Assembly: GCA_934045075.1 (NCBI GenBank)
Contig: OW203736.1
Coordinates: forward strand, 8,447,109 to 8,511,108
Length of the DNA: 64,000 bases
DNA from: Yponomeuta sedellus
Lineage: Eukaryota; Arthropoda; Insecta; Lepidoptera; Yponomeutidae
Direction of reading: 5' to 3'
Positions within the stretch are counted from its first letter, which is position 1. Every line of letters begins with the position of its first letter. The notes below the pieces were generated by a model. It saw only the letters and a program-made list of their open reading frames with translations. It was not told the DNA's origin and made no database searches. A program made the translations under genes and the position numbers. Positions 43,458-53,518 of the stretch are shown one piece after another.

Positions 43458-45417
43458 TGGAATCACACGTGCAACGACGGCGACGAATAGCCGTAGCAGC
43501 AGCAAGCTACATTTTACTTGTATATTTACGACAAAAATTAGGAAAACGAAAAAGACAGTATTGGGTTAAAACAATTTAAAAAAACCGGTTGGAATATGGG
43601 ACTCGACTTTACAAAGAGTTAATTGATGATGGAGCTGAAGCTAATTTTGCACGAATGACTGCAAATCAATTTGACTTATTGTGTTCACTATTGGATAACA
43701 AAATTAGAAAGAATGATACAAACTATCGTGATGCCATAACTATTAAGGAAAGACTACTAATAACATTGAGATTCTTAGCAAGTGGAGATTCTTATGTCAG
43801 TCTACAGTATCTTTTCAGAGTGTCCAAACAGTCAATATCAAAAATTGTTCCTGAGGTTTGTGAAGCAATCATCGACGTTTTGAAGGATTATGTAAAAGTA
43901 AGTGAAATTATATATTTAAAAGACTTTTTATTTCAAACTTAGCTTATACTGAAGAATATATAAAAGTTACAATGTTAATTAAATTGGTGGTGATTGTTGT
44001 GACGGAGAAGGCTGCCAAGTTGTCGAAGTAGTAGAAGATGTTGATGTAAGCGGAGTCATTGTGGATTCTGTAGGTCGTTCTGTATGCAATGAAGTTGATG
44101 GAAACTGAGTTGTTGTTGATTCTGAAGGTAGTTTTGTATATGATGAAGTTGAAGAGTGATATCCATAATTTTCTGGTCCGTATCTGCCTGTGTTTGCTTC
44201 AAAAATAATTTGAGATATGGCATGTTTTACATAATTTGACGTCATATCATCATATTTTTGTAGTTCGGTAGCTATGTATTGTCCAAAAGTGGTGTGTGAA
44301 TCTGTCTCTGGTTGTTGTGGTTGAGCACATTGATTAAGTAGTTGAAATGCTTCCGAAATGGATTCGTCTGTTATCATAATATCTTCGGAACCATGTGAAG
44401 ATATGTTTTTTCTTCTTTTATTTTGATTCCTTTTTTTGGGTTTGAACATTGTGTTGAGTGTTTTGCACATTAGATTGGGCAGCAGGTTGTTCAGATGGTA
44501 CAGAAGGTTCAGTTGGTACACTCTGATCATTCAAATCTTGCATTTGATTATTAATATTTTCAGTTGTGTGCTTGTCTACGTTTTCTAGAGCATTTTCATT
44601 GATAGCATGTTCTCCGCTACCAGTGGTGCTATTACTTTCTTCCTGTAACAACAACAAGAACAAAACATATTAATCATAGTTACACTTTTTTCAGATGCCA
44701 TCAAATGAAGAAGAGTGGGTCGCAGTGTCTCAGGAATTCGACGAAAAATGCTTTTACTCTTAGCAACAGGGTACCCAACGGCAGATATGACAAACTTAAA
44801 CTTGTGTTTTGAGTATTAAAATGCACAGATAAGTCTCTGTTGATTTGTGAACATCTCGGGAGTGTTGCCATCCTACCAAACATGCAAAAAAGTGAAAATA
44901 CCTAAAAATATCAGATACGACTTTCGCGCTTAGCAGGGCAGCGTACTATCCCCAAGTACCATTTTATATATTAGGTGAAAAAGCTTTTCAGCTAAATGAA
45001 TACACCTTAAAACCTTACGAGGGTAATCCAGGAAGAGGTTCAAAGGAAAGAATTTTTAATTATAGACTCTCCAGAGCACGAAGAGTTGTAGAAAATGCTT
45101 TCGGAGTGTTAAGTTCTGTTTATAGAGTTTTGCGGAAACCACTTTTATTGGAACCCGAACAAGCCCGAATACATTTGTACAACTATTTACGGAGAACATC
45201 TAATTATAGCTTTGCAGCTCCTGGCTTTTTTGATGCGGTGGGAAATGACGGGGAAATCGTAGAAGGAAGTTGGCGAAATGAATCAGAACCAACATCATTA
45301 TTACCAATTCAACAAATACCACGACGTGGAGGAAATAATGCTAAAGAGATACGTGACCACCTAGCAAGACATTTTATTACGAATGGAACTGTCTCATGGC
45401 AAGATGACTATCAATAA
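43458..45417 (+). pseudogene. Harbinger transposase (C), two exons, core deleted
   Basis: Exon 1 (43458-43897) starts MESHVQRRRRIAVAAAS. A frameshift in an A-run near 43580 precedes LYKELIDDGAEANFARM and LLITLRFLASGDSYVSLQYL; it ends at a GTAAGT donor. Exon 2 starts at 44695 after TTTTTTCAG with MPSNEEEWVAVSQEFDEK. The catalytic middle, with both Asp motifs, is missing, replaced by unassigned sequence to about 44960. The C-terminal third is well kept: LGEKAFQLNEYTLKPYEG, NYRLSRARRVVENAFGVL (Glu) and PRRGGNNAKEIRDHL. The intron contains exon 3 of the antisense MADF gene. Confidence 0.88.
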
Positions 45418-45860
45418 AAACTATAATAAGTAGTACTTACATTCTCCATAGTATCCCGCGTGGTACATGGCTCGTTCCTATCAGACATAAATGCAAAGGC
45501 ATTATATGCAAACCAGCTAGATCTGTAAACGTCATCACGACCTGGAAAATAAAAGTTACAAGTTTTTTATAATAGATAAATATTTCTTATTAGTAACTGT
45601 GAAAGCAATTAGTTAATATAATTTTTACCTGATCCTGTTAAACGACTTTTCTTTTCTCATGATTTTTCCCGCCGGAAGGATCCCATTAATGACTCCATTT
45701 TCTTTTTTAAATCAGGAACCGGTACATTCATCTCGCGGCTAATATTTAACCAGGCGTCTTCTCTAAGTCCTCTATTTGTATAATTAGGATCACTTGCATT
45801 CCATAGCCAGGTGTTAACACCATAGAGAGATATTAATTTTAAACACTGATCTTTATTCAT
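43979..45860 (-). pseudogene. MADF accessory gene (C), three exons, antisense to transposase
   Basis: Exon 1 (45860-45629) reads MNKDQCLKLISLYGVNTWLW, then NASDPNYTNRGLREDAWLNI and DLKKKMESLMGSFRREK. An in-frame stop after REKS precedes a GGTAAA donor. Exon 2 (45541-45441) reads DDVYRSSWFAYNAFAFMSDR and ends at GTAAGTAC. Exon 3 (44642-43979) begins EESNSTTGSGEH, has a frameshift near 44440 and ends with a BESS-like part (AFQLLNQCAQP, YIATELQKYDDMTSNYVKHA). Exon 2 lies just beyond the transposase stop, and the transposase exon 2 lies in MADF intron 2. Such proteins bind element DNA and act with the nuclease. Confidence 0.85.
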
Positions 45861-46091
45861 GTTTTACTGTTATTATACTCGAGCGAGGCGCGAAAGAATA
45901 TGAAACCGTCCAGAGTGCACGCGGCAAACGACTGCGGCGCCTTTGAGCAAAACAAAAAACTGACACTGAACGGCTCGGGCGCTCGCCCGCGGCAGCGCGC
46001 GCGCTTGCCTCGGCCGAGGCACGTCCACACTAATCGAGCTGCTTCGCGCGGCAAATTCCTCGCGAGGCTGCTCACTCTGTGTGGACGCGCC
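45861..46091. other. GC-rich right end of Harbinger element C
   Basis: Ends GTGTGGACGCGCC before TAA (46092-46094), fitting a Harbinger terminal repeat with a TAA target. Related CGTCCACAC motifs lie at 46021 and, on the left side, 43204. The exact left end is uncertain. Confidence 0.5.
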
Positions 46092-46094
46092 TAA

Positions 46095-46495
46095 TAAATG
46101 GAATGAATGAAGTTTAAGTCATAAAATAATCTAACTATGTAATATTAGTATCGCAATCCCTCTGCTACACTGAACTCGACCCATACATACCTACAAACTG
46201 GGACAAAAAAATTAAGAAAATTCCGTTAATAAATGTTGGCGGTGATGCTATCTCCTCAATAAAGAGTTCTTAAGATCGATGTCAATGATATGCTGCATAA
46301 ATGAACAAACATTAAGATTGTTTTGTTTGATTGGATGATTTAGTTTTAGACTTCATTTAATTTCATAGGTTCTCTGACTAGTGGCATCCAGCATGTTTTT
46401 TGATAAGTTTCAAATTGTAGACTTTTAGTCCGGATTTACTTACGGGTGTTGTTATATCGGAAAAGTCCGACCAGGTTTCGCTCCGATTCGCAGAG
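46095..46495. other. No recognised feature
   Basis: AT-rich spacer. The end near 46440-46500 may belong to the 3' part of the Penelope-like fragment. Confidence 0.4.
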
Positions 46496-46496
46496 C

Positions 46497-46935
46497 TTAA
46501 TCATGGTGAGCAGAGACGGAGCTCGCGTCGTCGGTTGCTTGTCTCACACTACGGGCAAGCGCGCGGCGCGCCCGCGCCGAGATAGGTGGGGCGGGTGCCG
46601 ACACTGGCTGCGGGGGATTCCCGCTGGCTTGCGCCGCAGCGCCTACTGCTTTCCCGTCGTCAATGTTACTAGGCATGATGGCACAGACACAGCTCACGAC
46701 ATCTTCGTTCTTGCAGTGTCGATTTCGATATTCACTATCACTGCACTTTCGTAGAACCGGTTTCCAGGCCGGCGGAAGAGCCCATCCACTGTCTCTATTG
46801 AAATTCGGGTGGCGACTTATTTCAATAGCCTCGCGCATTTTTCGTGGCACATAAAACTTGTCTTTGGACAATACTTGTGCCTTATCGAAGCGGATAAAGT
46901 GACTTGTGTCCTGGGTTAAGTTTCAGATAAAAATA
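46497..46935 (-). pseudogene. Penelope-like element 3' fragment
   Basis: The minus strand reads SKDKFYVPRKMREAIEISRH, then PNFNRDSGWALPPAWKPVL, a stretch conserved after the GIY-YIG endonuclease at the C-terminus of arthropod Penelope-like elements. Upstream HFIRFDKAQVL is also readable. The rest is an Ala/Pro/Arg-rich tail from GC-rich DNA. RT and the nuclease catalytic motif are absent, as in most 5'-truncated copies. The 3' end has a GCGAAACCTGGTCGG motif like the ends of such elements. Confidence 0.75.
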
Positions 46936-46989
46936 AATAAAAAACGAGGATAATTAGTAACTACCAGAAACTGTTTAAAAATACATTTA

Positions 46990-48620
46990 TTTCTTCCTTT
47001 TATCACAATACAATGCTATAATAATACCATTATTTCACTGCTACTATCCTCTGAACTGGTAGTGTAGCTGTCGTCAGTAACGTTGATTATGAACTGCGAG
47101 GGGGTCGAATTAGTGGCCGTGTCCATAATGCCATCGAGCTCCATCATTTTATTTTCTTCTTTTTTTATGTGCTCGATGCATTTTGTCCACAACTCTGCAG
47201 TAATTACTGCAAGACTTGTCTTGTCAACTCCTTAATCTCTGCCATTTTAAAAGTTTTATTGCTTCTGTCAACATGAGACTTCAGTTGTGCCCATATTAAT
47301 TCGATTGGATTAAGCTCAAAGTGATAAGGCGGAAGGCGTAATGTTATTGTTAATTTCTTGGCTGCCATTTCGTCAACAAGTTTTTTGTTATAGTCTTCTT
47401 TTTAAAATTTTGTTAACAGTTCTGCTTTTATTTCATTTTCATTGAACTGTATTTGTTTTTCTTGCAGCCATGCTTGAATATTGTCCTTCCGCCAGCTCAT
47501 GTTTGGCACTTTTTCGGCGAGACTGGAGTGATAAGGTGCGTTATCTAGCACTATGATTGACTCCGGTTCGACCACATTCAAAACCTTTGTGAACCTGAAA
47601 AATAAAAAAAGTCGGTTTTTATCGCAGCAAATTGACTAAACAACAAAAAAATCAACTAATTAATTACTTACCACTTTTCAAAGTTGTGGGCATCCGTTTC
47701 ACTATGGTAATCCCTCTCTCTGTCGGTTTTTCTGGCTTCGAAGATCCACTCTCCACCTTCCAGGTACCCGTCGGCGCTGCCTATGTGATTATAAGGGCTT
47801 TTCCTTCTTGTGCGTTTTTGAGACCCGTGGACCGCCCATTCAAAAAAGCTTGACGACTGCTGGTTATTTCGTCGTCAACCCACACATAATTGTATGTATG
47901 GCCTGCAAAACATCATAAGCATTAATTTATCGTTTGTTATTATTTTTACTTTCAGAATAAATTAGATATTATAATTATTAGTAAGGTACCTTCATTGAGC
48001 CATGTTTCAGCTGTGTAATATATCTTCCGGTTCTGCTCTGTGTAGTCTTTTATTTTCATTAGGTAATTTCTTTTTCATATCGCTAAGTCTGGTCTGTCCA
48101 GCAAAATGCTCTTTCTTGAGCGTTTAGAAAATGTGAAGTGTAGTTTCACCAATATCTTGTGCATTGTTTTGCGCTTAAATGATGGCAGACCCTCGTCATC
48201 ATTAACTGCCTTCAGCACCTTATCGATGGTTGGAAGGTCATTGTCAAAAAAAAAATTGGTGCACTTTTCTCCGTAATGCTGAAAGTGTGAACTCGTCGAG
48301 TTTTTCAACAATCTCCAATTTGGGTTTTGTCTGGTGACGTCACTTTGCCAGTTGATTTGTGTTCTTGCAAAATTCGGTTGACTGTTCGCACCGAGGTGCC
48401 AACAATTTCCGCCGTAGTCTTTACTCTATCCGTTTTGACTGGATAAGTAGGAGATGATTTTTCGACATATTTGTATATGTTAACGGCAATTAACTTTTCT
48501 TTTGATCCCATATCACCTTTTTTACGTTTCTTCATGGGTGAGCTGAGAAACGTAACCTCATTTGGAAGTTTTCTAGGATTTTATGGCCCAGGAGTAGACT
48601 CTGAGTCACTCATTTTGGAT
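46990..48620 (-). pseudogene. Tc1/mariner-like (DDE_3) transposase relic with introns
   Basis: Right to left on the minus strand: a Lys-rich start and HTH (KEKLIAVNIYKYVEK, TAEIVGTSVRTVNRIL; 48535-48305), then a second DNA-binding part (PSFKRKTMHKIL). AETWLNEG near 48000 is where the family has DETW; the first catalytic Asp is Ala here. An intron-like gap follows, then VWVDDEITSSRQAFL, and after another gap SIIVLDNAPYHS (second Asp) and PPYHFELNPIELIWAQLK (Glu). Motifs and intron positions resemble insect DDE_3 genes often annotated as uncharacterised. Stops near 47400 and 47230 inactivate it. Confidence 0.78.
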
Positions 48621-49272
48621 ATCTGGAATCAAAAATACACACCTGATGTTAGCTTATTATTTTTTCTTTTTTTTTTAGTTTGATAAATAATAATTGCATT
48701 ATTTGGTACATTATCGAAACCAGTAAAAATGTAAGTCCTTGGTCAAATTTATCCTGTACAAACTTTTAAGAAGTAGGTATTCATAGTTAGAGGACTAAGA
48801 ACAGCCCCAATTATTCAATGTCTTTGTAATGGGTTTTTAACGTTTTTTTATGCTTTTTAAAAAGAAAGATCATATTTACACCTTTGACAAGTTATGTTCA
48901 CTCGTCAGAGCTTTTAAAATGCGACGCTTTTTAACGGACATCAATAAATCTCTCGTGCAAATAGGGGCTTTTGACACCCATAATAATGACAATTAGGTGA
49001 TATCAACTATACCTATATTTATTCCAATTTTTGACACCCATAATAATGACAATTAGGTGATATCAACTATACCTATATTTATTCCAATTAAATGTATGTA
49101 TTTATTTAGACCCAGCATTTGGCACGTATTCAAAATGGCAGTTAATGAGTAAATATTTTTAGTTGGATATTAAATAAAAAAGGAATAATTTATTTCTCTT
49201 AGTTTATAATAATACGTCAAAAAAATTGGAAGGAATTTCCAACCTCTTCCCTTGGGGGGGGGGCGTCGATAA
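48621..49272. other. No gene; contains a 60-bp duplication
   Basis: AT-rich, with the repeat at 48969-49088 and a G-run at 49254-49263. The sequence belongs to the flank into which the BEL/Pao element inserted. Confidence 0.45.
48969..49088. repeat. 60-bp tandem duplication
   Basis: The unit starting TTTTGACACCCATAATAATG recurs at a spacing of 60 bp with no difference seen. Confidence 0.95.
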
Positions 49273-49277
49273 CTAGT

Positions 49278-49581
49278 TGGTAAAGCTCTCGTGCTTCTCT
49301 GCGAAGTCAGTCTTCTCTCCTTCCTTCTCCTCTTCTCTCCTCTTTAAATATTTTTATGTAGGCTGACTGTTACGGGTCAAAATATTATTAAAAATTTCTT
49401 TCTTCAAAAAATCGTTTATTACTCGACAGTAAGAATTCAAATGAAAGAAACTTAAAAACTAACACGGGTGGCAGCACCATCTTATGAAGAGCCACCTAGT
49501 GAATGTTACGGAAACCTCGCAGATATTTATCTATAATAGCTTCCTTCGACGTCTTTGCCGCGACCACAGATGGCGTTAACA
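49278..49581 (-). repeat. BEL/Pao 2, 3' LTR
   Basis: 304 bp; the minus strand begins TGTTAACGCC and ends in CA. Its partner is at 55741-56046, with scattered substitutions and small indels between them. Confidence 0.92.
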
Positions 49582-49644
49582 TCCCGCCGGCCTTGGAAAA
49601 TTGTATTTCCAACTTGTTCACACGCTGGCCACGCTGCACGCGGC

Positions 49645-49704
49645 GCTGGTGATGAGGTCTCCACCATCAGGCTGCTGCCTGATGGTGGAGACCTCATCAC
49701 CAGC
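49645..49704. repeat. Perfect palindrome, 28-bp arms
   Basis: Arms 49645-49672 and 49677-49704 with a four-base loop TGCT, no mismatch. The surrounding sequence shows no second copy. Confidence 0.97.
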
Positions 49705-51607
49705 TTGATGAATCTTGTAGCGTGCAGAAAAAATAAAAAAAATTAACGTGATGCTTTGAAATGAGATTCAAACTGAAGATTCCTTTCTCACACGCCCATA
49801 TATTTATTTTAGGAAAAAAAACTAATGAAAGAAATTACCAAGACAGTTTCAGTCAGCAAAGATTGAACTATTGTATCAAGGGTCCTCTTGGGATTTTACT
49901 TTTGCTTTTGTTACCTGCAGTGGGAGAGTCTAGGTGTAGATAAAGAATACAACGTAGTTTAGGTTTACGAAATCAGATTGAGTGTATTCATCTTAAACAT
50001 GGCGGATCGAGCCGCTGTGAACACAATGTTATTTAAATATAATGACAAGAAATTCGACCAATGTTTTGAAAAGAACAATTATAATATGAGAAATTCCTGA
50101 CAGTGGAATCCTACATTGGTTGGTCGATTGGGTTTTTAAAACTTGAGTGTGAACTTGAACATAGCAGACCTGAAACGCTAGCCTACGGTAGTGTCTTAAA
50201 AGTGGGAGCTCCTTTCGAAACGCAACGCACTCGCGAGCCGCGGTTGGCCAACGAAAAGTTATTAAACGGAACGACTCACGGATGTACGCATGCGCCGATC
50301 GGCGGGCCGTGGCTGACGAACCGTACGTCAGGCTTCGGAGACTCGTGGACACGATGCGTAGCGAAGAGAAGTCCTGCAGGCTGGCGAAGCGCAAGCGCCC
50401 GAAAACTCGCCTGCTGCGCCGACGACGCTCGGCAAGTGGCCGCGAGCTAGCGGAACTGACCTCCAGCCGAGAGTGGCCGGAAGCAAACCAGGGTTGGCTT
50501 CGGCGACGGCGACCGGTCGTGTGCGGGTGAGATGGCCTTCGAGACGAGTGGCCGAAAGCAGACCAGGCTTGGCTTCGGCGAAGTCGCAGACGAAACGCAG
50601 AGGTGTCTTGTCACACAAAATCCAAGGGCCGTCGAAACGACTTCTACTCAACACTGGCCGCTTCCGCTCGAGGCGGGGGAACACTGCACTTCACTCCAGG
50701 CCGAGGTTCATGGTTACGTGAGGATACAGGGCCGCAAAGACTATTTATGGGTCACGCAAGACCTCAGAGAAAAAATAATAAACAAACTACTAAATTACAC
50801 AGACTATTCTCAACATCTGTCAGCTGTCGAGAAAGTCACCGAGCAGAAAACACACGACCGCAGCGCCACCGTTCTACGCCATGCCCAAGTCCAGATTAAC
50901 TGCTGTCAAAAAACAGTGGACTATTTATAGGTTTCCATTTCATTCGTTCCAATGGCGGAATCCCACAGAGTGTATAATCTGTAATTGGCTAATGACACCA
51001 AAAATGTATGAAAGTCCATAGACAATATTTTTCGAATAAATGGAGTTCCCATGAAAAGTTATGTAAATCGAATTCGCCGAATTTTTTGGTGTCTATGACG
51101 TCTGTGTAGGCTGTATAGAAACGTCAGAAATTGTGAAAAGTGTCACCGGCTAAAAGCTAGAATATCTCTGCAAATAAAGTGTTTCTAGGTCTCAGATAAG
51201 GTTTTAATGAAACTTTGGGACTCGAGAAACCTATTTCAGTTTTCAGCTTGCTACAGAATTTGTGGGTTTGCAAGATCAGGACGGACGCCATATGGTGTGA
51301 AACACAATGTCAACAAAAGCAATATTTTCTTTGAAATTGTTCTCAAAAGTGCTGCTAGTATTTATTAAGTGTGATTGTATCAAAGCCCAAGGTGCATAAA
51401 TGTATTATTTTGGCAAGTGTTGGTTGTAGTGTCATGTACCTAGTACAGCCTCAAATTTCTTCATCTCTGCAAGCCGTGCCCTAGATGATACACCCTAACA
51501 ACTCTTTAACTCTCATCCGTTGACAATAAACAATCCGACATGACTCTAACCTATGCGTTGACCAGAATTTCAGTAAGTATCAAAGATTTTAACTATGTAG
51601 GTAACGA
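49705..51607. other. Unassigned DNA inside BEL/Pao 2
   Basis: Between the pol stop and the 3' LTR. The part at 50170-50720 is GC-rich and has a 75-bp-spaced imperfect repeat (GAGTGGCCG at 50471 and 50546). Several short frames lack known domains. It may be another inserted element. Confidence 0.4.
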
Positions 51608-52593
51608 TTACCTCGTTACAATCTTGGAAAAGGTTCTCTGGATAGTCCCGTTGACTATTCTTATGTCTGCAATTCGGGACACGCCGTCTTTCCCTGGATA
51701 AGTCTTCACAATCCTGCCGAGCCGCCATCTCAGAGGTGGTAGGTTGTCTTCTTTGATCAACACGAGCATGTCCTGACGCAGGCCCTGTGCTGTTGTCGCC
51801 TTCCATTTCGTACGGGTCTGCATTTCCGAGATGTACTCCTTTGACCACCAGTTCCAGAAGTGCTGACGCATCTGCTCGATTCTGTCGTAGCGGAGTAGAC
51901 GATGAGGAGCAGCTTTCGTGAAATCTTCGCAGGGCGCTGCGGTCAGCGGCCTTCCTATTAGGAAATGAGCAGGACTGAGGGGAGATAGGTCATTAGGATC
52001 TGCGGATAATGGGGACATGGGACGTCTGTTGAGGACTGCTTCAATTAAAGTTAATACAGTGGTAAATTCTTCAAATGTCAATCGAGCGTTACCCATGATT
52101 CTGCGAAGGTGGTGTTTACACGACTTGACTCCAGATTCCCATAAACCCCCGTTGTAAGGACTGTAAGGGACGATGAATTGAAATTTAATATTTTCGTTAG
52201 TTGCGAAATTTAAAATGTCTTTCGAATTATTTTCAAAAAGCGAAGAAAGTTCTCTTTCGGCTCCGACAAAATTCCGTCCGTTGTCGGAGTGTATTTCGTG
52301 AGAGTGTACCGGCTTCCCGCGGCGAGAAATAAGACGTTTCAGTGCTAAAATGTAGTCTTTGGTTGAGAGGCCGCTGACTAACTCCAAGTGTACGGCGCGA
52401 GTCACGAAACAGACAAACAAGCAAATGTACCCCTTCACCAATCTACCCCCACGGCCCTGACGATTCAGTACAGAGACAGGGCCTGCATAATCTACACCAC
52501 AATAAATAAATGGGTAACCTGGATGCAACCGTTCTGGGGGTAAATTACCCATAAGAGGGGTCAAAGTGTTACCTGTCATCCGTGTGCATGTAA
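51608..52593 (-). pseudogene. BEL/Pao 2 integrase and pol C-terminus
   Basis: An open minus-strand frame that starts within pol. It reads PPERLHPGYPFIYCGVDYAG with the first integrase Asp (VDYAGP), then SDNGRNFVGAERELSSLF (second Asp), YNGGLWESGVKSCKHHL (Glu), SPLSPAHFLIGRPLT, and the DUF5641 part NLPPLRWRLGRIVKTYPG. It ends at 51608. All three DDE residues are present. The zinc-binding part and everything upstream in pol are gone; the 5' end meets the Harbinger derivative. On its own it cannot act as the polyprotein. Confidence 0.92.
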
Positions 52594-52786
52594 GGGCGGC
52601 CACATACACTCTGAATTCCGCTTAGGAATTTCGATTCGAAATATCGTTTCGGGATTCCGTAAATACAACACACACACGCATTTATTTCAGTTCGAAATTA
52701 CTAGGCTTAGTTGAACGACGACGCTTGTGACGAAAGTATGTGCATCGAGCTCAGCAATCGCTTTTGAGTTCAGGCATTTTGTCAAT

Positions 52787-53084
52787 ATGGATGACGCTTT
52801 TCTAATTGCGATCGCATTGTTGATGTATCTTGACAAGAAGAAAATACGCCACCGTCGTCGGCGTTATTGGGTGCATCCCCTTAACACACAAAGATTGCAA
52901 GACAGTCAATATTATGTCAAAACTGCCAAATTGCGAGCCAATCCAGAGACTTTTTTTAAATATTATCGTATGTCTATAAACTCTTTCGACGAGTTATTAA
53001 ATAAAATAAGAGTAAAAGTTACGAAAAGAGATACACATATGAGATTAGCCATTACTGCGGAAGACAAACTTGCTGTTACATTAA
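52787..53084 (+). pseudogene. Harbinger transposase exon 1, isolated
   Basis: Starts MDDAFLIAIALLMYLDKKKI and contains HRRRRYWVHPLNTQR, FFKYYRMSINSFDELLNKI and AITAEDKLAVTLR, then a GTAAGT donor at 53085. This is the usual N-terminal exon of insect PIF/Harbinger nucleases. The sequence fits before an exon starting FLATG, as at 36160, but no second exon follows here. Just after the splice donor the DNA folds back on itself (53082-53134). Confidence 0.85.
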
Positions 53085-53134
53085 GGTAAGTGATATTTAT
53101 TATATATTTGTTATAATAAATATCACTTACCTTA
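53082..53134. repeat. Perfect palindrome across a splice donor, 23-bp arms
   Basis: Arms 53082-53104 and 53112-53134 are exact inverses with a seven-base loop. They include the AAGGTAAGT donor and its mirror. Confidence 0.95.
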
Positions 53135-53254
53135 TTTGTGATATTTATGATAACACAGGAAATCACCGCGTATCAAATGCATTCAAGTCCATACTTGTTC
53201 AAAACGACGCGTATCTCCTTTGATGATCGCGGAAAAACCGACACAGTGATGGTT

Positions 53255-53470
53255 CGCGGTGTATCGCGTATCGTATCGCAATACAGTATGAAGATACGGT
53301 ATCATAATACGTCCATACCACCGATCGTGATACGCGTATCAGATACGAGGTGTATCAAGATACGCGATCAGTGCGGATCGGGCCGTATCAGATACGAAGC
53401 GTATCATTACCGTGTATCATCTTGCGTCCAAACTAGCGATCATGATACACGCTAACGCCACGCAACGGAG
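53255..53470. repeat. GTATC/GATAC subterminal repeats
   Basis: More than fifteen GTATC or GATAC motifs, many as CGTATC or AGATACG, crowd the right part of the short Harbinger derivative. They are likely binding sites for its transposase or MADF partner. Confidence 0.8.
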
Positions 53471-53518
53471 ATACGATACACCAAAATGCTACAAATGTGG
53501 ACCAGGCTTAACTTGGAG

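Larger units (their letters stand above)
52594..53518 (+). mobile_element. Short Harbinger derivative inside BEL/Pao 2
   Basis: Bounded by TAA (52591-52593 and 53519-53521). The ends are roughly inverted (GGGCGGCCACAT, and on the other strand AGCCTGGTCCACAT). It contains one transposase exon and a dense GTATC/GATAC repeat zone but no nuclease domain, so it must depend on another element. Confidence 0.7.

Noticed and set aside
45900..46094. Arg/Ala-rich frames on both strands
   Set aside because: A product of GC-rich DNA at a Harbinger end; no conservation signal.
50029..50721. Several 80-120 codon overlapping frames
   Set aside because: GC-rich region open in many frames at once; no family likeness, imperfect internal repeat only.
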